From the NCBI GenBank assembly GCA_003241695.1, contig QFPN01000010.1:1-64000 (forward strand): 64,000 nucleotides of DNA, read 5' to 3'. A program made the translations under genes and the position numbers. Origin of the DNA: Ancylobacter novellus (lineage in GTDB: Bacteria; Pseudomonadota; Alphaproteobacteria; Rhizobiales; Methylopilaceae). The first letter of the stretch is position 1. Each line of letters begins with the position of its first letter. The notes below the pieces were generated by a model. That model saw only the letters and a program-made list of their open reading frames with translations, was not told the DNA's origin and searched no databases. Positions 26,001-36,144 of this stretch are shown piece after piece.

Positions 26001-27585
26001 TCTTGCCCGTCGTCGTCAGCGGCAGGTCGCGCACGAACTCGATCTCGCGCGGATATTCGTGGTGGCTGAGCCGCCGGCGCACGAACAGCTTCAGCTCCTC
26101 GGCGAGCGAGTCGTCGGGTTCGACGCCCGGCTTGAGCTGCACGAAGGCCTTCACGATCTCGGTGCGCATCGCGTCGGGAACGCCGACGACCGCCGACAGC
26201 GCGACCGCCGGGTGGCGGGACAGGCAGTCCTCGATGTCGCTCGGCCCGATGCGGTAGCCCGACGAGGTTATGACGTCGTCGTCGCGGCCGACGAAGCGGA
26301 AATAGCCTTCCTCGTCCATGACCGCCTGATCGCCGGTCATGAGCCAGTCGCCGTCGAATTTTTCGCGCGTGGCGTCGGGGCGTCCCCAATATTCGAGGAA
26401 CGTCACGGGGTCGGGCGCGCGGATGCGGATCTCGCCCTGCTCGCCCGGCGCGCAGCGGCGGCCGTCGGCCGAGAACAGCGCGACCTCGTGGCCGGGAACG
26501 GGTCGGCCGGTGAAGCCGGCCTTCGCGACGCCGAGCGCCGCGAAGGAGGCCAGCACGTAGTTGCATTCGGTCTGGCCGTAGACCTCGTTCACGGGGACGC
26601 CGAGGGCCTCGCGCGCCCAGTCGAACGACGCCTCGCCGAGCCGTTCGCCGGCCGCGACCAGCGACCGGAGCGCGATCCCCGGAAACCGGTCGCGCGGGCG
26701 CGGCGTCTGCGCCATCAGCCGCAGCGCGGTCGGCGGGATGAAGGCGTTGCGCACGCCCGCCTCCTCGATCAGCGCGAAGGCGGCCTCGGGATCGAACTTG
26801 GTCGCGGGCTGCGCCACCACCGCGACGCCGTCGTGGAGGCAGGGCATCATCAGGTTGAGCAGCCCGCCGGCCCAGGCCCAGTCGGCCGGCGTCCAGCCGA
26901 GATCGCCCGCCCTCGGAAAGCCGTCATGGGTCAGCCGGAAGCCCGGCACGTGGCCGAGCAGCACGCGGCCGCCATGGAGCGCGCCCTTGGGCGGCCCCGT
27001 GGTGCCGGAGGTGTAGATCATCAGCGCCGGATCGTCGGGCGTGGTGTCGGCGGGCGGAACCTCGCCGCCCTCCGCGACAAGGGCGCGCCAGTCGAGCGCG
27101 GCGCCTTGCGCGCCGTCGGTCGACACGATCACGAGGCCCTGTGGAAGCTCCGGGATCGCCGCGAGCTTCTCGAGCCCCGCCGCGTTGGTGACCACGGCGC
27201 TCGCCCGCGCGTCGTCGAGCCGGAACGACACCGCGTCCGGCCCGAAGGCGAGCGCGAGCGGCATCGCGACCGCCGCGAGCCGGGAGACCGCGACATGGGC
27301 GATCGCCGCCTCCGCGCCCTGCGGAAGGAAGACCGCGACGCGGTCGCCGCGCGTCACCCCGCGGCGGGCGAGCGCGGCGGCGAGCGCCTGCGAGTCGCGG
27401 CGGAGGTCCCCATAGGTCGTCGTCGCGAGCGGTTCGCCGGGCAGCTTGGTCAGGATCGCGACGCGGTCCGGCTCCGCCAGCGCCCAGCGGTCGCAGATCG
27501 CCTCGGCGATGTTGAACCGGGCGGGGATCTCCCAGCGGAAGCCGGAGCGCAGCCGCTCATATTCGCGCATGTCGGACGACGGCAT
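25969..27585 (-). CDS. AMP-binding acyl-CoA synthetase (acetyl-CoA synthetase-like)
   Basis: The 538-aa ANL-superfamily enzyme shows the P-loop ALMIYTSGTTGPPKGALHGG, NEVYGQTECNYV, the hinge region DWLMTGDQAVMDEEG with FRFVGRDDDVITSSGYRIGP, and the C-terminal TTTGKIIRRLLRERG with the catalytic Lys. It activates a short or medium carboxylic acid to acyl-CoA with ATP. The N-terminus (FNIAEAICDRWA) resembles the medium-chain/benzoate-type group, so the acid substrate cannot be named. It stands alone. Confidence 0.85.
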   Translation of the reverse strand: MPSSDMREYERLRSGFRWEIPARFNIAEAICDRWALAEPDRVAILTKLPGEPLATTTYGDLRRDSQALAAALARRGVTRGDRVAVFLPQGAEAAIAHVAVSRLAAVAMPLALAFGPDAVSFRLDDARASAVVTNAAGLEKLAAIPELPQGLVIVSTDGAQGAALDWRALVAEGGEVPPADTTPDDPALMIYTSGTTGPPKGALHGGRVLLGHVPGFRLTHDGFPRAGDLGWTPADWAWAGGLLNLMMPCLHDGVAVVAQPATKFDPEAAFALIEEAGVRNAFIPPTALRLMAQTPRPRDRFPGIALRSLVAAGERLGEASFDWAREALGVPVNEVYGQTECNYVLASFAALGVAKAGFTGRPVPGHEVALFSADGRRCAPGEQGEIRIRAPDPVTFLEYWGRPDATREKFDGDWLMTGDQAVMDEEGYFRFVGRDDDVITSSGYRIGPSDIEDCLSRHPAVALSAVVGVPDAMRTEIVKAFVQLKPGVEPDDSLAEELKLFVRRRLSHHEYPREIEFVRDLPLTTTGKIIRRLLRERG

Positions 27586-27662
27586 GGACGGCTGCTCCCG
27601 CGCGCGCCTGCCTCGGCCGCGGAAACGTTCTAGAAGGTGTCGGCGGATTTGGAACCAGTACG

Positions 27663-28172
27663 ATGATCGGACGCGACTGCGGCGGCTGCACGCTGTGCTG
27701 CAAGGTTCTGGGAATCGCGGCGCTCGACAAGCCGAAGGGCCGCTGGTGCCCGCGCTGCGAGGTCGGACGCGGCTGCGGGGCCTATGACGAGCGCCCCGCG
27801 GAATGCCGGACCTTCAACTGCCTCTGGCTGCAGCGCGAGCATCTCGGCCCCGAATGGCGGCCGGACCGCGCCAAGTTCGTCCTGTGCCCAACGCCGGACA
27901 ACGCGACCCTGCTGGTGCAGGTCGATCCCGGCGCGCCCGACGCCTGGCGGCGCGCGCCCTATCACGCGAGGCTGCGCGAATGGTCCAGGGCCGCGACCGA
28001 TGCGCGGCGGCAGATCGTGGTGATGGTGGGCGACCGCGCGACCGTGGTGCTGCCCGACCGGGACGTCGCGCTCGGCGCCGTCTCTCCCGGCGACCGCATC
28101 GTGCTGCGCCAGACCACGGAAGGCGGCCGCAGCCGGATCGAGCCCCGCGTCGAACGGGCGAACGGGGCGTAA
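27663..28172 (+). CDS. YkgJ-family cysteine-cluster protein
   Basis: The 169-aa protein has clustered cysteines: CGGCTLCCKVLGI, WCPRCEVGRGCGAYDERP and CRTFNCLWL, the CxxCxxCC-type zinc or Fe-S site of YkgJ proteins. The C-terminal half is rich in charged beta-strands. It is a cytoplasmic metal-binding protein of unclear role. It starts 77 bp from the divergent acyl-CoA synthetase gene. Confidence 0.8.
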   Translation: MIGRDCGGCTLCCKVLGIAALDKPKGRWCPRCEVGRGCGAYDERPAECRTFNCLWLQREHLGPEWRPDRAKFVLCPTPDNATLLVQVDPGAPDAWRRAPYHARLREWSRAATDARRQIVVMVGDRATVVLPDRDVALGAVSPGDRIVLRQTTEGGRSRIEPRVERANGA

Positions 28173-28202
28173 GGCGGCCGCGCTCGCGCCGAAGCCTCAC
28201 GC

Positions 28203-28709
28203 CTATCCGGCGAAGCGCTCGAAGGCCCGGACGACCTGATGATAGACGCCGCGCTTGAACGGCACGATCAGCCCCGGCGTCTCGGCGAGATCCGCCCAGC
28301 GCCATTCGTCGAATTCGGGCTTGCAGCCGGGCGGCGAGAGATCGATCTCGCGCTCCTCGCCGGTGAACCGGAACGCGAACCAGAGCTGCATCTGCCCGCC
28401 GAACTTGCCCCCGCGGGCGCGCCCCAGGATTTCCGGCGGAAAGTCGTAGGTGAACCAGTCGGACGCGGCGGCGAGCAGCTCGGCGGAGCGGACGCCCGTC
28501 TCCTCCTCGAGTTCGCGGCGCGCCGCCGCCAGCGGATCCTCGTGACGGTCGATGCCGCCCTGGGGCATCTGCCAGCGATAGACGAGCTTCTCGGCGTCCG
28601 CCGGTCCGGACTTCCGGCGGCCGAGAAAGACCTTTCCGTCGGCGTTGAACAGCGCCACGCCCACGCATCGCCGGTAGGGCAGCCGCCCCATGTCGTGCGC
28701 GCCGCCCAT
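28203..28709 (-). CDS. rppH: RNA pyrophosphohydrolase RppH
   Basis: The 168-aa Nudix protein has the box GGIDRHEDPLAAARRELEEE, continued by TGV, and the RppH-typical LPYRRCVGVALFN start and GGQMQLWFAFRF. It removes pyrophosphate from triphosphorylated 5' ends of mRNA to begin decay, or acts on dinucleoside polyphosphates. It begins 3 bp after the deacetylase stop. ATG 28691 is an alternative start. Confidence 0.9.
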   Translation of the reverse strand: MGGAHDMGRLPYRRCVGVALFNADGKVFLGRRKSGPADAEKLVYRWQMPQGGIDRHEDPLAAARRELEEETGVRSAELLAAASDWFTYDFPPEILGRARGGKFGGQMQLWFAFRFTGEEREIDLSPPGCKPEFDEWRWADLAETPGLIVPFKRGVYHQVVRAFERFAG

Positions 28710-28711
28710 GG

Positions 28712-29905
28712 TCACGAGGGGCCTTCCGCGTTGAGCGCCGCCGTGAGCGGCGCCAGCGTCACGCCCCGCGAGGCGAGCCCGGCGCGCCAGGCCTCGATCC
28801 GCTTCAGCGCCAGCGGCGAGGCGCTCGTCCAGCCCACGGCGGCGCCGGTCTCCTTCGCCCGTCGCTCCAGATCGGCGAGGGCCGCGTCGATCGCCGACGC
28901 CTCCGGGGAAACGTCGATCGGCGCGCCGGCGCGCGCGTTCGGCAGGCCGGCGCGGTCGGCGATCGCGCCGAAACGGCTGTCGCGGTCGGTCTGGCCGAGG
29001 AACAGCAGCCCGCGGCGCGCAAGCTCGGTGAACACAGGCTGGAGCGCCTCGTCGTCCTGAAGGAAACGCCCGCCTGCGAGCGGGGCGGCGCCGACATAGC
29101 CCTTGGCGCGGGCGAGCGCCCAGCGCAGCCGCTCCAGATTGGCGGATGCCGGCAGGCTCGCGAGCAGGGTCTGCGGCCCGGCGTCGTTCGACGGATAGGC
29201 GAAAGGCTCCATCGGAATCTGGATCAGGGTCTCGTGGCCGTCCCGCCTCGCCCGCTCGGCGAAATCGGCCACCTCGGCGCCATAGGGCGAGAAGGCGAGC
29301 GTGACTTCGCCCGGCAATCCCTCGATGGCGGCCAGCGTCGCCTCGCGGCCGATGCCGAGCCCCGCCACCACCAGCGCGACGCGCGGCCCCTTGATCGCGC
29401 CGCCGGAAGGCCGGCGGGCGTAGACGTCGGCCGGCCGCCTGCCATCGGGAGCAATGCGCGGCAGCGGGCCGTAGCGGCTGTCCTCGAGCATCGCGACGCC
29501 GACCTCCGCGGCCCCGGCGGCCGGACCGGACGCGGACGCCGGGGAGGAGTCGGCGCCGGGAATGCGGATGATCACCGGGCCGACCTTCGGCATGGGATCG
29601 CCCGGCCGCACGATCGGCACGCCGTCGCGCGTCTCCGGCGCGCGCGCCGCCTCCCCGGCCTCGCGGGCGGCCGGCTCGACGCTTTGAGCTTCGGGAGGCG
29701 TCGGCGACCGGCGCTCGATGGAGGCGACCGCGACGGGCTCCCCGCCGAGCGGATCGCGCGCGAACAGCGCCCAGGCGGCCGCAACGGCGAGAGCCCCGCC
29801 GACGCCGAGCGCGAGCAGGGTCATTCCCTCGACTCTGGGAGCGCGACGGGAGGTCTTGCCGACCATGCGCGCCCCGAGCGGCTTCCTGAGTTCGTCCTCG
29901 GTCAT
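28712..29905 (-). CDS. Divergent polysaccharide deacetylase family protein
   Basis: The 397-aa protein has a single membrane anchor near residues 29-47 (TLLALGVGGALAVAAAWAL), a Pro/Ala-rich linker and a DUF610-type deacetylase-like domain: PRVALVVAGLGIGREAT, ETLIQIPMEPFAYPSNDAG and GYVGAAPLAGGRF. This family sits between ctpA and rppH in many Hyphomicrobiales and is thought to act in the periplasm on envelope polysaccharide. ATG 29905 is chosen over 30001 because the upstream part is unlike homologues. A hairpin separates it from ctpA. Confidence 0.85.
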   Translation of the reverse strand: MTEDELRKPLGARMVGKTSRRAPRVEGMTLLALGVGGALAVAAAWALFARDPLGGEPVAVASIERRSPTPPEAQSVEPAAREAGEAARAPETRDGVPIVRPGDPMPKVGPVIIRIPGADSSPASASGPAAGAAEVGVAMLEDSRYGPLPRIAPDGRRPADVYARRPSGGAIKGPRVALVVAGLGIGREATLAAIEGLPGEVTLAFSPYGAEVADFAERARRDGHETLIQIPMEPFAYPSNDAGPQTLLASLPASANLERLRWALARAKGYVGAAPLAGGRFLQDDEALQPVFTELARRGLLFLGQTDRDSRFGAIADRAGLPNARAGAPIDVSPEASAIDAALADLERRAKETGAAVGWTSASPLALKRIEAWRAGLASRGVTLAPLTAALNAEGPS

Positions 29906-29985
29906 CGAATCCGCCGTCCGGAAGCCGGAAGATAACGGATTCGCGACGCCGCCGCGGAAGAAAACTGGGCGCCCGCAAACGACGA

Positions 29986-30015
29986 AGCCCCTTCCCGCCA
30001 ACGCGGAAAGGGGCT
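29986..30015. terminator. Hairpin downstream of ctpA
   Basis: AGCCCCTTCCCGC and GCGGAAAGGGGCT form 13-nt arms with one mismatch around a CAAC loop, just beyond the ctpA stop on the minus strand. There is no clear U tract, so it may be a weak terminator or an mRNA 3' stabiliser. Confidence 0.5.
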
Positions 30016-30044
30016 CCGGACAGTCTTCGTCGTCAAAGACGGGC

Positions 30045-31376
30045 TCAGTTCGCCGAGGTCTTGCCCTGCGGCGGGAAGTTGGCGTTCGACTGGATGCCGT
30101 GCATCAGGTCGAGCGCGTAGTTGAGCTGCTTGTCGTCCTTGCGCTCGGACGGGACATAGGCCGAGGAGCCGCCCTGCTCGTCGTCGCCGTTCTTGAGGTG
30201 GCCCTTGAGGCCCGCCTCGCCCTTGGTCTCGAAGTCCTTGTCCTTCATGTCCTCGGGCAGTTCCTGCTTCACCTCGATGTCGGGCGAGATGCCCTTCGCC
30301 TGGATCGACTTGCCGGAGGGCGTGTAGTAGCGCGCGGTGGTGAGGCGGATCGCCCCGTTGCCGCCGAGCGGGATAATGGTCTGGACCGATCCCTTGCCGA
30401 AGGAGCGCGTGCCGAGAATGGTCGCGCGCTTGTGGTCCTGCAGGGCGCCGGCGACGATCTCGGAGGCCGAGGCCGAACCGCCGTTCACCAGCACGATCAC
30501 CGGCTTGCCCTTGGCGAGGTCGCCGGGCCGGGCGTTGAAGCGCTGAGACTCCTCCGGGTTGCGGCCGCGGGTCGACACGATCTCGCCGCGCTCGAGGAAG
30601 GCGTCGGAGACCGCGATCGCCTGATCGAGCAGGCCGCCCGGATTGTTGCGCAGGTCGATGACGAAGCCCTTGAGCTTGTCGGCCGGCACCTTGTCCTCGA
30701 TCTGGTCGAGGCCCTTGTTCATCATCTCGAACGTCTGGGCGTTGAACTGGCTGACGCGGATGTAGCCGATGTCGTCGGACAGAACTTCCCACTTCACCGA
30801 GTCGAGCTTGATCTTGTCGCGGACGAGCTTCACCTCGACCGGCTTGTCGATGTTCTCGCGCTGGATGGTCAGCGTGATCGGCGTTCCGACCGGGCCGCGC
30901 ATCTTGTCGACCGCCTGCTCGAGGCTCATGCCCTCAACCTGCTGGCCGTCGATCTGGGTGATGATGTCCTTGGCGCGGATGCCGGCCTTCGCGGCCGGCG
31001 TGTCGTCGATCGCGCCTTCGACGCGGATCAGCTTCTCGAACATCTGCACCTTGATGCCGAGGCCGCCGAACTCGCCCTCGGTGTTGGTGCGCATGTCCTT
31101 GAACGCCTTGGCGTCCATGTAGCTCGAATGCGGATCGAGCCCCGACAGCATGCCGTTGATCGCCGATTCTACCAGCTTGGCGTCGTCGGGCTTCTCGACA
31201 TAGTCGGCGCGGACGCGCTCGAACACGTCGCCGAACAGGTTGAGCTGGCGGTAGGTGTCGGCCGAACCCGCAGCCTCCGCCACCGAGCCGAAGAAGGCGC
31301 GCGGCTGCAGGGCCATGCCGGCGGCCGAGGCGCCGATCACGGCTCCGAAGAGCACGAGAGTAACCTTTCGCATCAT
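30045..31376 (-). CDS. ctpA: C-terminal processing peptidase CtpA (S41 family)
   Basis: The 443-aa protein has an N-terminal signal anchor, a PDZ domain (GEFGGLGIKVQM to MRGPVGTPITLTI), and the S41 serine protease core with GGSASASEIVAGAL (nucleophile Ser) and GTRSFGKGSVQ (Lys). It trims periplasmic or outer-membrane proteins and regulates murein hydrolases. Its ATG overlaps the envC stop (ATGA), which fits the known EnvC-CtpA pairing. The motif NPGGLLDQAI lies before the core. Confidence 0.92.
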   Translation of the reverse strand: MMRKVTLVLFGAVIGASAAGMALQPRAFFGSVAEAAGSADTYRQLNLFGDVFERVRADYVEKPDDAKLVESAINGMLSGLDPHSSYMDAKAFKDMRTNTEGEFGGLGIKVQMFEKLIRVEGAIDDTPAAKAGIRAKDIITQIDGQQVEGMSLEQAVDKMRGPVGTPITLTIQRENIDKPVEVKLVRDKIKLDSVKWEVLSDDIGYIRVSQFNAQTFEMMNKGLDQIEDKVPADKLKGFVIDLRNNPGGLLDQAIAVSDAFLERGEIVSTRGRNPEESQRFNARPGDLAKGKPVIVLVNGGSASASEIVAGALQDHKRATILGTRSFGKGSVQTIIPLGGNGAIRLTTARYYTPSGKSIQAKGISPDIEVKQELPEDMKDKDFETKGEAGLKGHLKNGDDEQGGSSAYVPSERKDDKQLNYALDLMHGIQSNANFPPQGKTSAN

Positions 31377-32668
31377 CCGCCTACCTTTTCGCCGGGAGTT
31401 CCGGCTGCCCACCAGGGCGAAGGGTCTATCGAGCCGCGATCCTTGCGGAATTCGACGTAGAGCACAGGCCGCTCCGACGACGAGGTCGTCGGCTGTCCCG
31501 ATCCCGCGGCCGCGCCGCGCATCGTCGCCACGGGCTCGCCCGCGAGAACAAACTGGTTCAATGCGACGGAAATACGCTCCATGCCCGCCAAGAGCACATG
31601 ATAGCCGCCGCCCGCGTTCAGGATCAAGAGTTGGCCGTAGGAGCGGAACGGGCCTGCATAGACCACCCAGCCGTCCGCCGGCGCCGTCACGGGCGCGCCC
31701 GGCGAGGCCGAGATGGCGACGCCCTTCGACTGCCCGCCGACGCCGTCACCCTCGCCGAACCCGCGCAGCCGCCGGCCCGACACCGGCATCGGAAGCAGGC
31801 CGCGCGCCTTGTCGAACGGCATCGCGGGGGCGAGACGGGCCGCGTCCTTGAGCGCTGCGAGACCGCCCGATCCGTCTTGCGCCGGCGCCTTCGAAGCCGC
31901 CTTCGCGGCCTCCTCTGCGGCATGCGCGGCCTGTTCCTTCTCCATCTTCGCGATCAGCGCCTCGAGATCGCCGACCCCGCGGGCGAGCTCCTCGGCCTTG
32001 TCGGCCTCGGCGCCCAGAGCCTTTTCGCGCTCCACCGACTGCCGCTGGCGCTCGTCGATCAGCGCCGCGAGGCGTTCCTGCTGGCCGCCGAGCTCCGCCA
32101 TCTCGCGCCGGAGCGCGTCGCGCTCGTCGGTCATCAGCGCCTTGAGGCGAACGAGTTCGCGCAAGTCCGAGCCGAGCGACTCGGCTTCCGCCCGCATGTC
32201 CGGCACCACCGCGCCGAGCAGCATCGCGGAGCGCACCGCCTCGAGCGCGTCGTTCGGGCGCACCAGAAGGGCGGGCGGCGGCTGGCGGCCCATGCGCTGA
32301 AGCGCCGCGATCACGTCGGCCAGCACCTCGCGGCGCGACGACAGCGAGGCCTTCACCTGCCGCTCCGATTCGGCGAGCTCGCCGATCCGTCGGCTGCGCT
32401 CCTCGACCTGCGGCTCCTTTTCACGGATCGACGCGACCGCGGAGGCGAGGCTCTCCTGCAGCTTTCCGCGCTCGCCCTTGAGCGCCTCGACCTCGGCGCC
32501 GATCGCCCGGCGGCGCTCCTCCGCCGCCTTGAGGTCGGAACGCGCCGCATCGAGCGCCTGGCGCTGCTCGGCGGCGGGATCGGCGGCCGGCGGCTGGTCC
32601 TCGGCGCGCGCCGTCGCGGCCGAAAGGACGGCGGCGGCGAGGACGGCGCTGGCGAGGACGCGGATCAT
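31373..32668 (-). CDS. EnvC-like murein hydrolase activator (M23/LytM domain)
   Basis: The 431-aa protein has a signal peptide (MIRVLASAVLAAAVLSAATARA), long coiled coils from about residue 30 to 260, and a C-terminal LytM/M23 domain: GVAISASPGAPVTAPADGWV, YAGPFRSYGQLLILNAGGGY, HVLLAGMERI. EnvC proteins activate amidases at the division site and usually lack zinc ligands; the degenerate domain here (GVAISAS in place of GIDIxAP) fits that. It overlaps ctpA. Confidence 0.88.
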   Translation of the reverse strand: MIRVLASAVLAAAVLSAATARAEDQPPAADPAAEQRQALDAARSDLKAAEERRRAIGAEVEALKGERGKLQESLASAVASIREKEPQVEERSRRIGELAESERQVKASLSSRREVLADVIAALQRMGRQPPPALLVRPNDALEAVRSAMLLGAVVPDMRAEAESLGSDLRELVRLKALMTDERDALRREMAELGGQQERLAALIDERQRQSVEREKALGAEADKAEELARGVGDLEALIAKMEKEQAAHAAEEAAKAASKAPAQDGSGGLAALKDAARLAPAMPFDKARGLLPMPVSGRRLRGFGEGDGVGGQSKGVAISASPGAPVTAPADGWVVYAGPFRSYGQLLILNAGGGYHVLLAGMERISVALNQFVLAGEPVATMRGAAAGSGQPTTSSSERPVLYVEFRKDRGSIDPSPWWAAGTPGEKVGG

Positions 32669-32739
32669 CGGGAGATTTCAGTCCCGGCTGATTAAGGTTT
32701 CGTCAACCACGTCTCGAAGCGCGGTTCGGCCCGGCGCTC

Positions 32740-33222
32740 TCATGCGCGGTGATACGGGTGCCCGGCGAGAATGGTCGCGGCCCGATAAAGCTGTTCCGCG
32801 AGAAGGATCCGCACGATCTGGTGAGGCCAGGTCATGGCGCCGAAGGCGATCCGGGCCTGCGCGTCGGCGAGCAGCGACGGATCGAGCCCGTCCGCGCCGC
32901 CGATCACGAAAGCGAGCCCCGCTGCGCCGTCGTCTCGCCGCCTCGCCACCATCTCGGCGAAGGCCTCGCTCGACGGCGTCTTTCCGCCCTCGTCCAGCGC
33001 CACGATGGCGAAGCGCGGGTCGATCGCGCCCTTCAGCGCCGCCGCCTCGTCGCGCTTGCGCTCCTCCGCGCGCCGGGCGCGGGATTCGTCGAGTTCGACG
33101 ACGTCCGGCGCGTCGAGCCCGACGCCGCGGCCGATCTGTCCGATGCGTTCGAGATAGCGGCGCGCGAGATCGCGCTCCGGCCCCGCCTTCAGGCGGCCGA
33201 CGGCCGCGATCACGAGACGCAT
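32740..33222 (-). CDS. rlmH: 23S rRNA (pseudouridine1915-N3)-methyltransferase RlmH
   Basis: The 160-aa SPOUT methyltransferase shows AFVIGGADGLDPSLL as the SAM-binding knot and MTWPHQIVRILLAEQLYRA near the C-terminus, ending in the conserved HPYHRA. It methylates pseudouridine 1915 in helix 69 of 23S rRNA. It follows rsfS by 13 bp, as in most bacteria. Confidence 0.95.
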   Translation of the reverse strand: MRLVIAAVGRLKAGPERDLARRYLERIGQIGRGVGLDAPDVVELDESRARRAEERKRDEAAALKGAIDPRFAIVALDEGGKTPSSEAFAEMVARRRDDGAAGLAFVIGGADGLDPSLLADAQARIAFGAMTWPHQIVRILLAEQLYRAATILAGHPYHRA

Positions 33223-33235
33223 CAGGCGTTTCGGA

Positions 33236-33619
33236 TCAGGACAGCGGCGTTTCCGTCGGGCGCCCGGCCGACCACATCTTCTCGAGATTGTAGAAGGCGC
33301 GGACTTCTGGGCGGAACAGGTGCACGATCACGTCGCCGCAATCGATCAGCACCCAGTCGCAATGCGGCAGGCCCTCGACCTTCACCTTGCCGTGGCCGGC
33401 GTTCTTCAGCTCCTCCTGAAGCTTGTCGGCGATGGCGCCGACATGCCGGTTGGAGCGACCGGTCGCGATGACCATGTCGTCGGCGAGCGCGGACTTGCCG
33501 CGCAGGTCGATGACCACGGTCTCCTCGGCCTTGTTGTCGTCGAGCACGTCGAGGATCAGGTGAAGCAGCGCCTGGTCGGCCGCGTTCGCGGCGCCGGCGC
33601 TCAGATGAGCCGCCGGCAA
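33236..33619 (-). CDS. rsfS: Ribosome silencing factor RsfS
   Basis: The 127-aa DUF143 protein has ILDVLDDNKAEETVVIDLRG, MVIATGRSNRHVGAIAD, and HCDWVLIDCGDVIVHLF. It binds ribosomal protein L14 and blocks subunit joining in starvation. It lies between nadD and rlmH, the standard order. Confidence 0.95.
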   Translation of the reverse strand: MPAAHLSAGAANAADQALLHLILDVLDDNKAEETVVIDLRGKSALADDMVIATGRSNRHVGAIADKLQEELKNAGHGKVKVEGLPHCDWVLIDCGDVIVHLFRPEVRAFYNLEKMWSAGRPTETPLS

Positions 33620-33762
33620 AGGCGTCTCCTTCAGCGCTATGGTGGACAGGGTTTTGGCCTTCCGTCTGCCGTCCTCAAGCCGGAGTCATTCTCCGACCCT
33701 GAGAGATTAAGGCTGAAAAGTGCGACATTTCAACCGTCGCGGCGGTAACGAGACGGAAAGCC

Positions 33763-34389
33763 TCACCGAGATGCGCCGTGGCCACGCAGCGCCGTCGACG
33801 ACAGAGCGAGCCTGCGGCCGTGCAGAAACGCCCAGGCCGGCGGCTCCATATGGCTGAGCCCAGCGGCGTCGCGCTCGTCCACGCGGGCGCGCCGGAGCGC
33901 GATCGCGGCGCGCGAGGAGAGCGGCGAAAAGGTCGCTCCCGGCCGGTCGACGACGGCGATCGGGACCAGATCCGCGATCTCGCGCCAGCGGCCCCAGTTA
34001 TGCAGGCCGCCGAGATTGTCCGCGCCCATGATCCAGACGAAACGGACGCCCGGCGCGCGCGCCTTCAGGTGGCGGATCACCTCATGGGTGCGCGCGGCCC
34101 CGACGCCCGCCTCGACGTCGGTGACGACGATGCGCGGATCGTCGAACAGCGCCCGCGTCGCCGCCATGCGCTCGGCGGCGGGCGGCAGTTGGCGGTTGTC
34201 CTTGAGCGGATTGCCGGGCGAGACCAGCGCCCAGAGCCGGTCGAGCCCGAGCCTGTCGAGCGCGGTCTCGGCGACCATGCGATGGGCGGCGTGCGGCGGA
34301 TTGAACGAGCCGCCATAGAGGCCGATCGCCATGCCGGGGGCATGGGGCGGCAGGCGGGGGATGCGATGGCGGGAGACGGCGCGGGTCAT
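33763..34389 (-). CDS. nadD: Nicotinate-nucleotide adenylyltransferase NadD
   Basis: The 208-aa protein has the nucleotidyltransferase motif GLYGGSFNPPHAAHRMVA and the later SSTALR, equivalent to the ISSTxIR motif, plus FVWIMGADNLGGLHNWGRW. It makes deamido-NAD from nicotinate mononucleotide and ATP. ATG 34332 (MAIGLYGG) is an alternative start. It precedes rsfS and follows proA across a repeat-containing gap. Confidence 0.93.
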   Translation of the reverse strand: MTRAVSRHRIPRLPPHAPGMAIGLYGGSFNPPHAAHRMVAETALDRLGLDRLWALVSPGNPLKDNRQLPPAAERMAATRALFDDPRIVVTDVEAGVGAARTHEVIRHLKARAPGVRFVWIMGADNLGGLHNWGRWREIADLVPIAVVDRPGATFSPLSSRAAIALRRARVDERDAAGLSHMEPPAWAFLHGRRLALSSTALRGHGASR

Positions 34390-34480
34390 CGTCGCGGGCC
34401 GCGGGGCGACATGCCGGATCGGCTTCCCACCATCCCGGACGACGTCTTGAGCGACCTCTGCGAAACGGACGGCGTCGCTC

Positions 34481-34625
34481 TTCTCCCCTCCCCCTTGCGG
34501 GGAGGGGTCGGGGGTGGGGGTGGTTCAGAAAGAGGCGAAGAGGGCGAAGCCGCTCTACGCCGTCGCGCGACGCTCCATTCCAGGCCACCCCCACCCTTAC
34601 CCTCCCCACAAGGGGGAGGGGACGG
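34481..34625. repeat. GC-rich intergenic inverted repeat between proA and nadD
   Basis: A C-rich/G-rich stretch (CTCCCCTCCCCCTTGCGGGG, then GGTCGGGGGTGGGGG) is mirrored about 85 bp later by CCACCCCCACCCTTACCCTC and CCCACAAGGGGGAGGGG. The arms could fold into a large hairpin. This is a common type of intergenic palindromic element in Hyphomicrobiales. Confidence 0.65.
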
Positions 34626-34645
34626 AAGCGTCGCGGCTTTCGCGT

Positions 34646-35932
<1,287 letters not shown>

Positions 35933-36019
35933 CCTTTGCCTCCACGGTTTCGAGGCGTCGTAGCGCGATTTCGCACGAGCGTCATCAGATGGGGGCTGTT
36001 TGGAGAACCGCCACCCTCG

Positions 36020-36136
36020 CGTCCCGGCCTTGAGCCGGGACCCAGACGCGCACCGCTTTCAAGACTGACGTCGATTGCTCCGACTTCCTCGGACATGGCG
36101 TCGGTTCTGGGTCCCGGCTCAAGGCCGGGACACGCG
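36020..36136. repeat. Intergenic palindromic element between proB and proA
   Basis: The arm CGTCCCGGCCTTGAGCCGGG at 36020 is mirrored by CCCGGCTCAAGGCCGGGACA near 36113, and each arm is itself a hairpin. The roughly 115-bp element matches the style of palindromic repeats scattered through Hyphomicrobiales genomes. It lies between two co-directional genes, so a transcript would carry a strong structure. Confidence 0.7.
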
Positions 36137-36144
36137 CGCGGCGC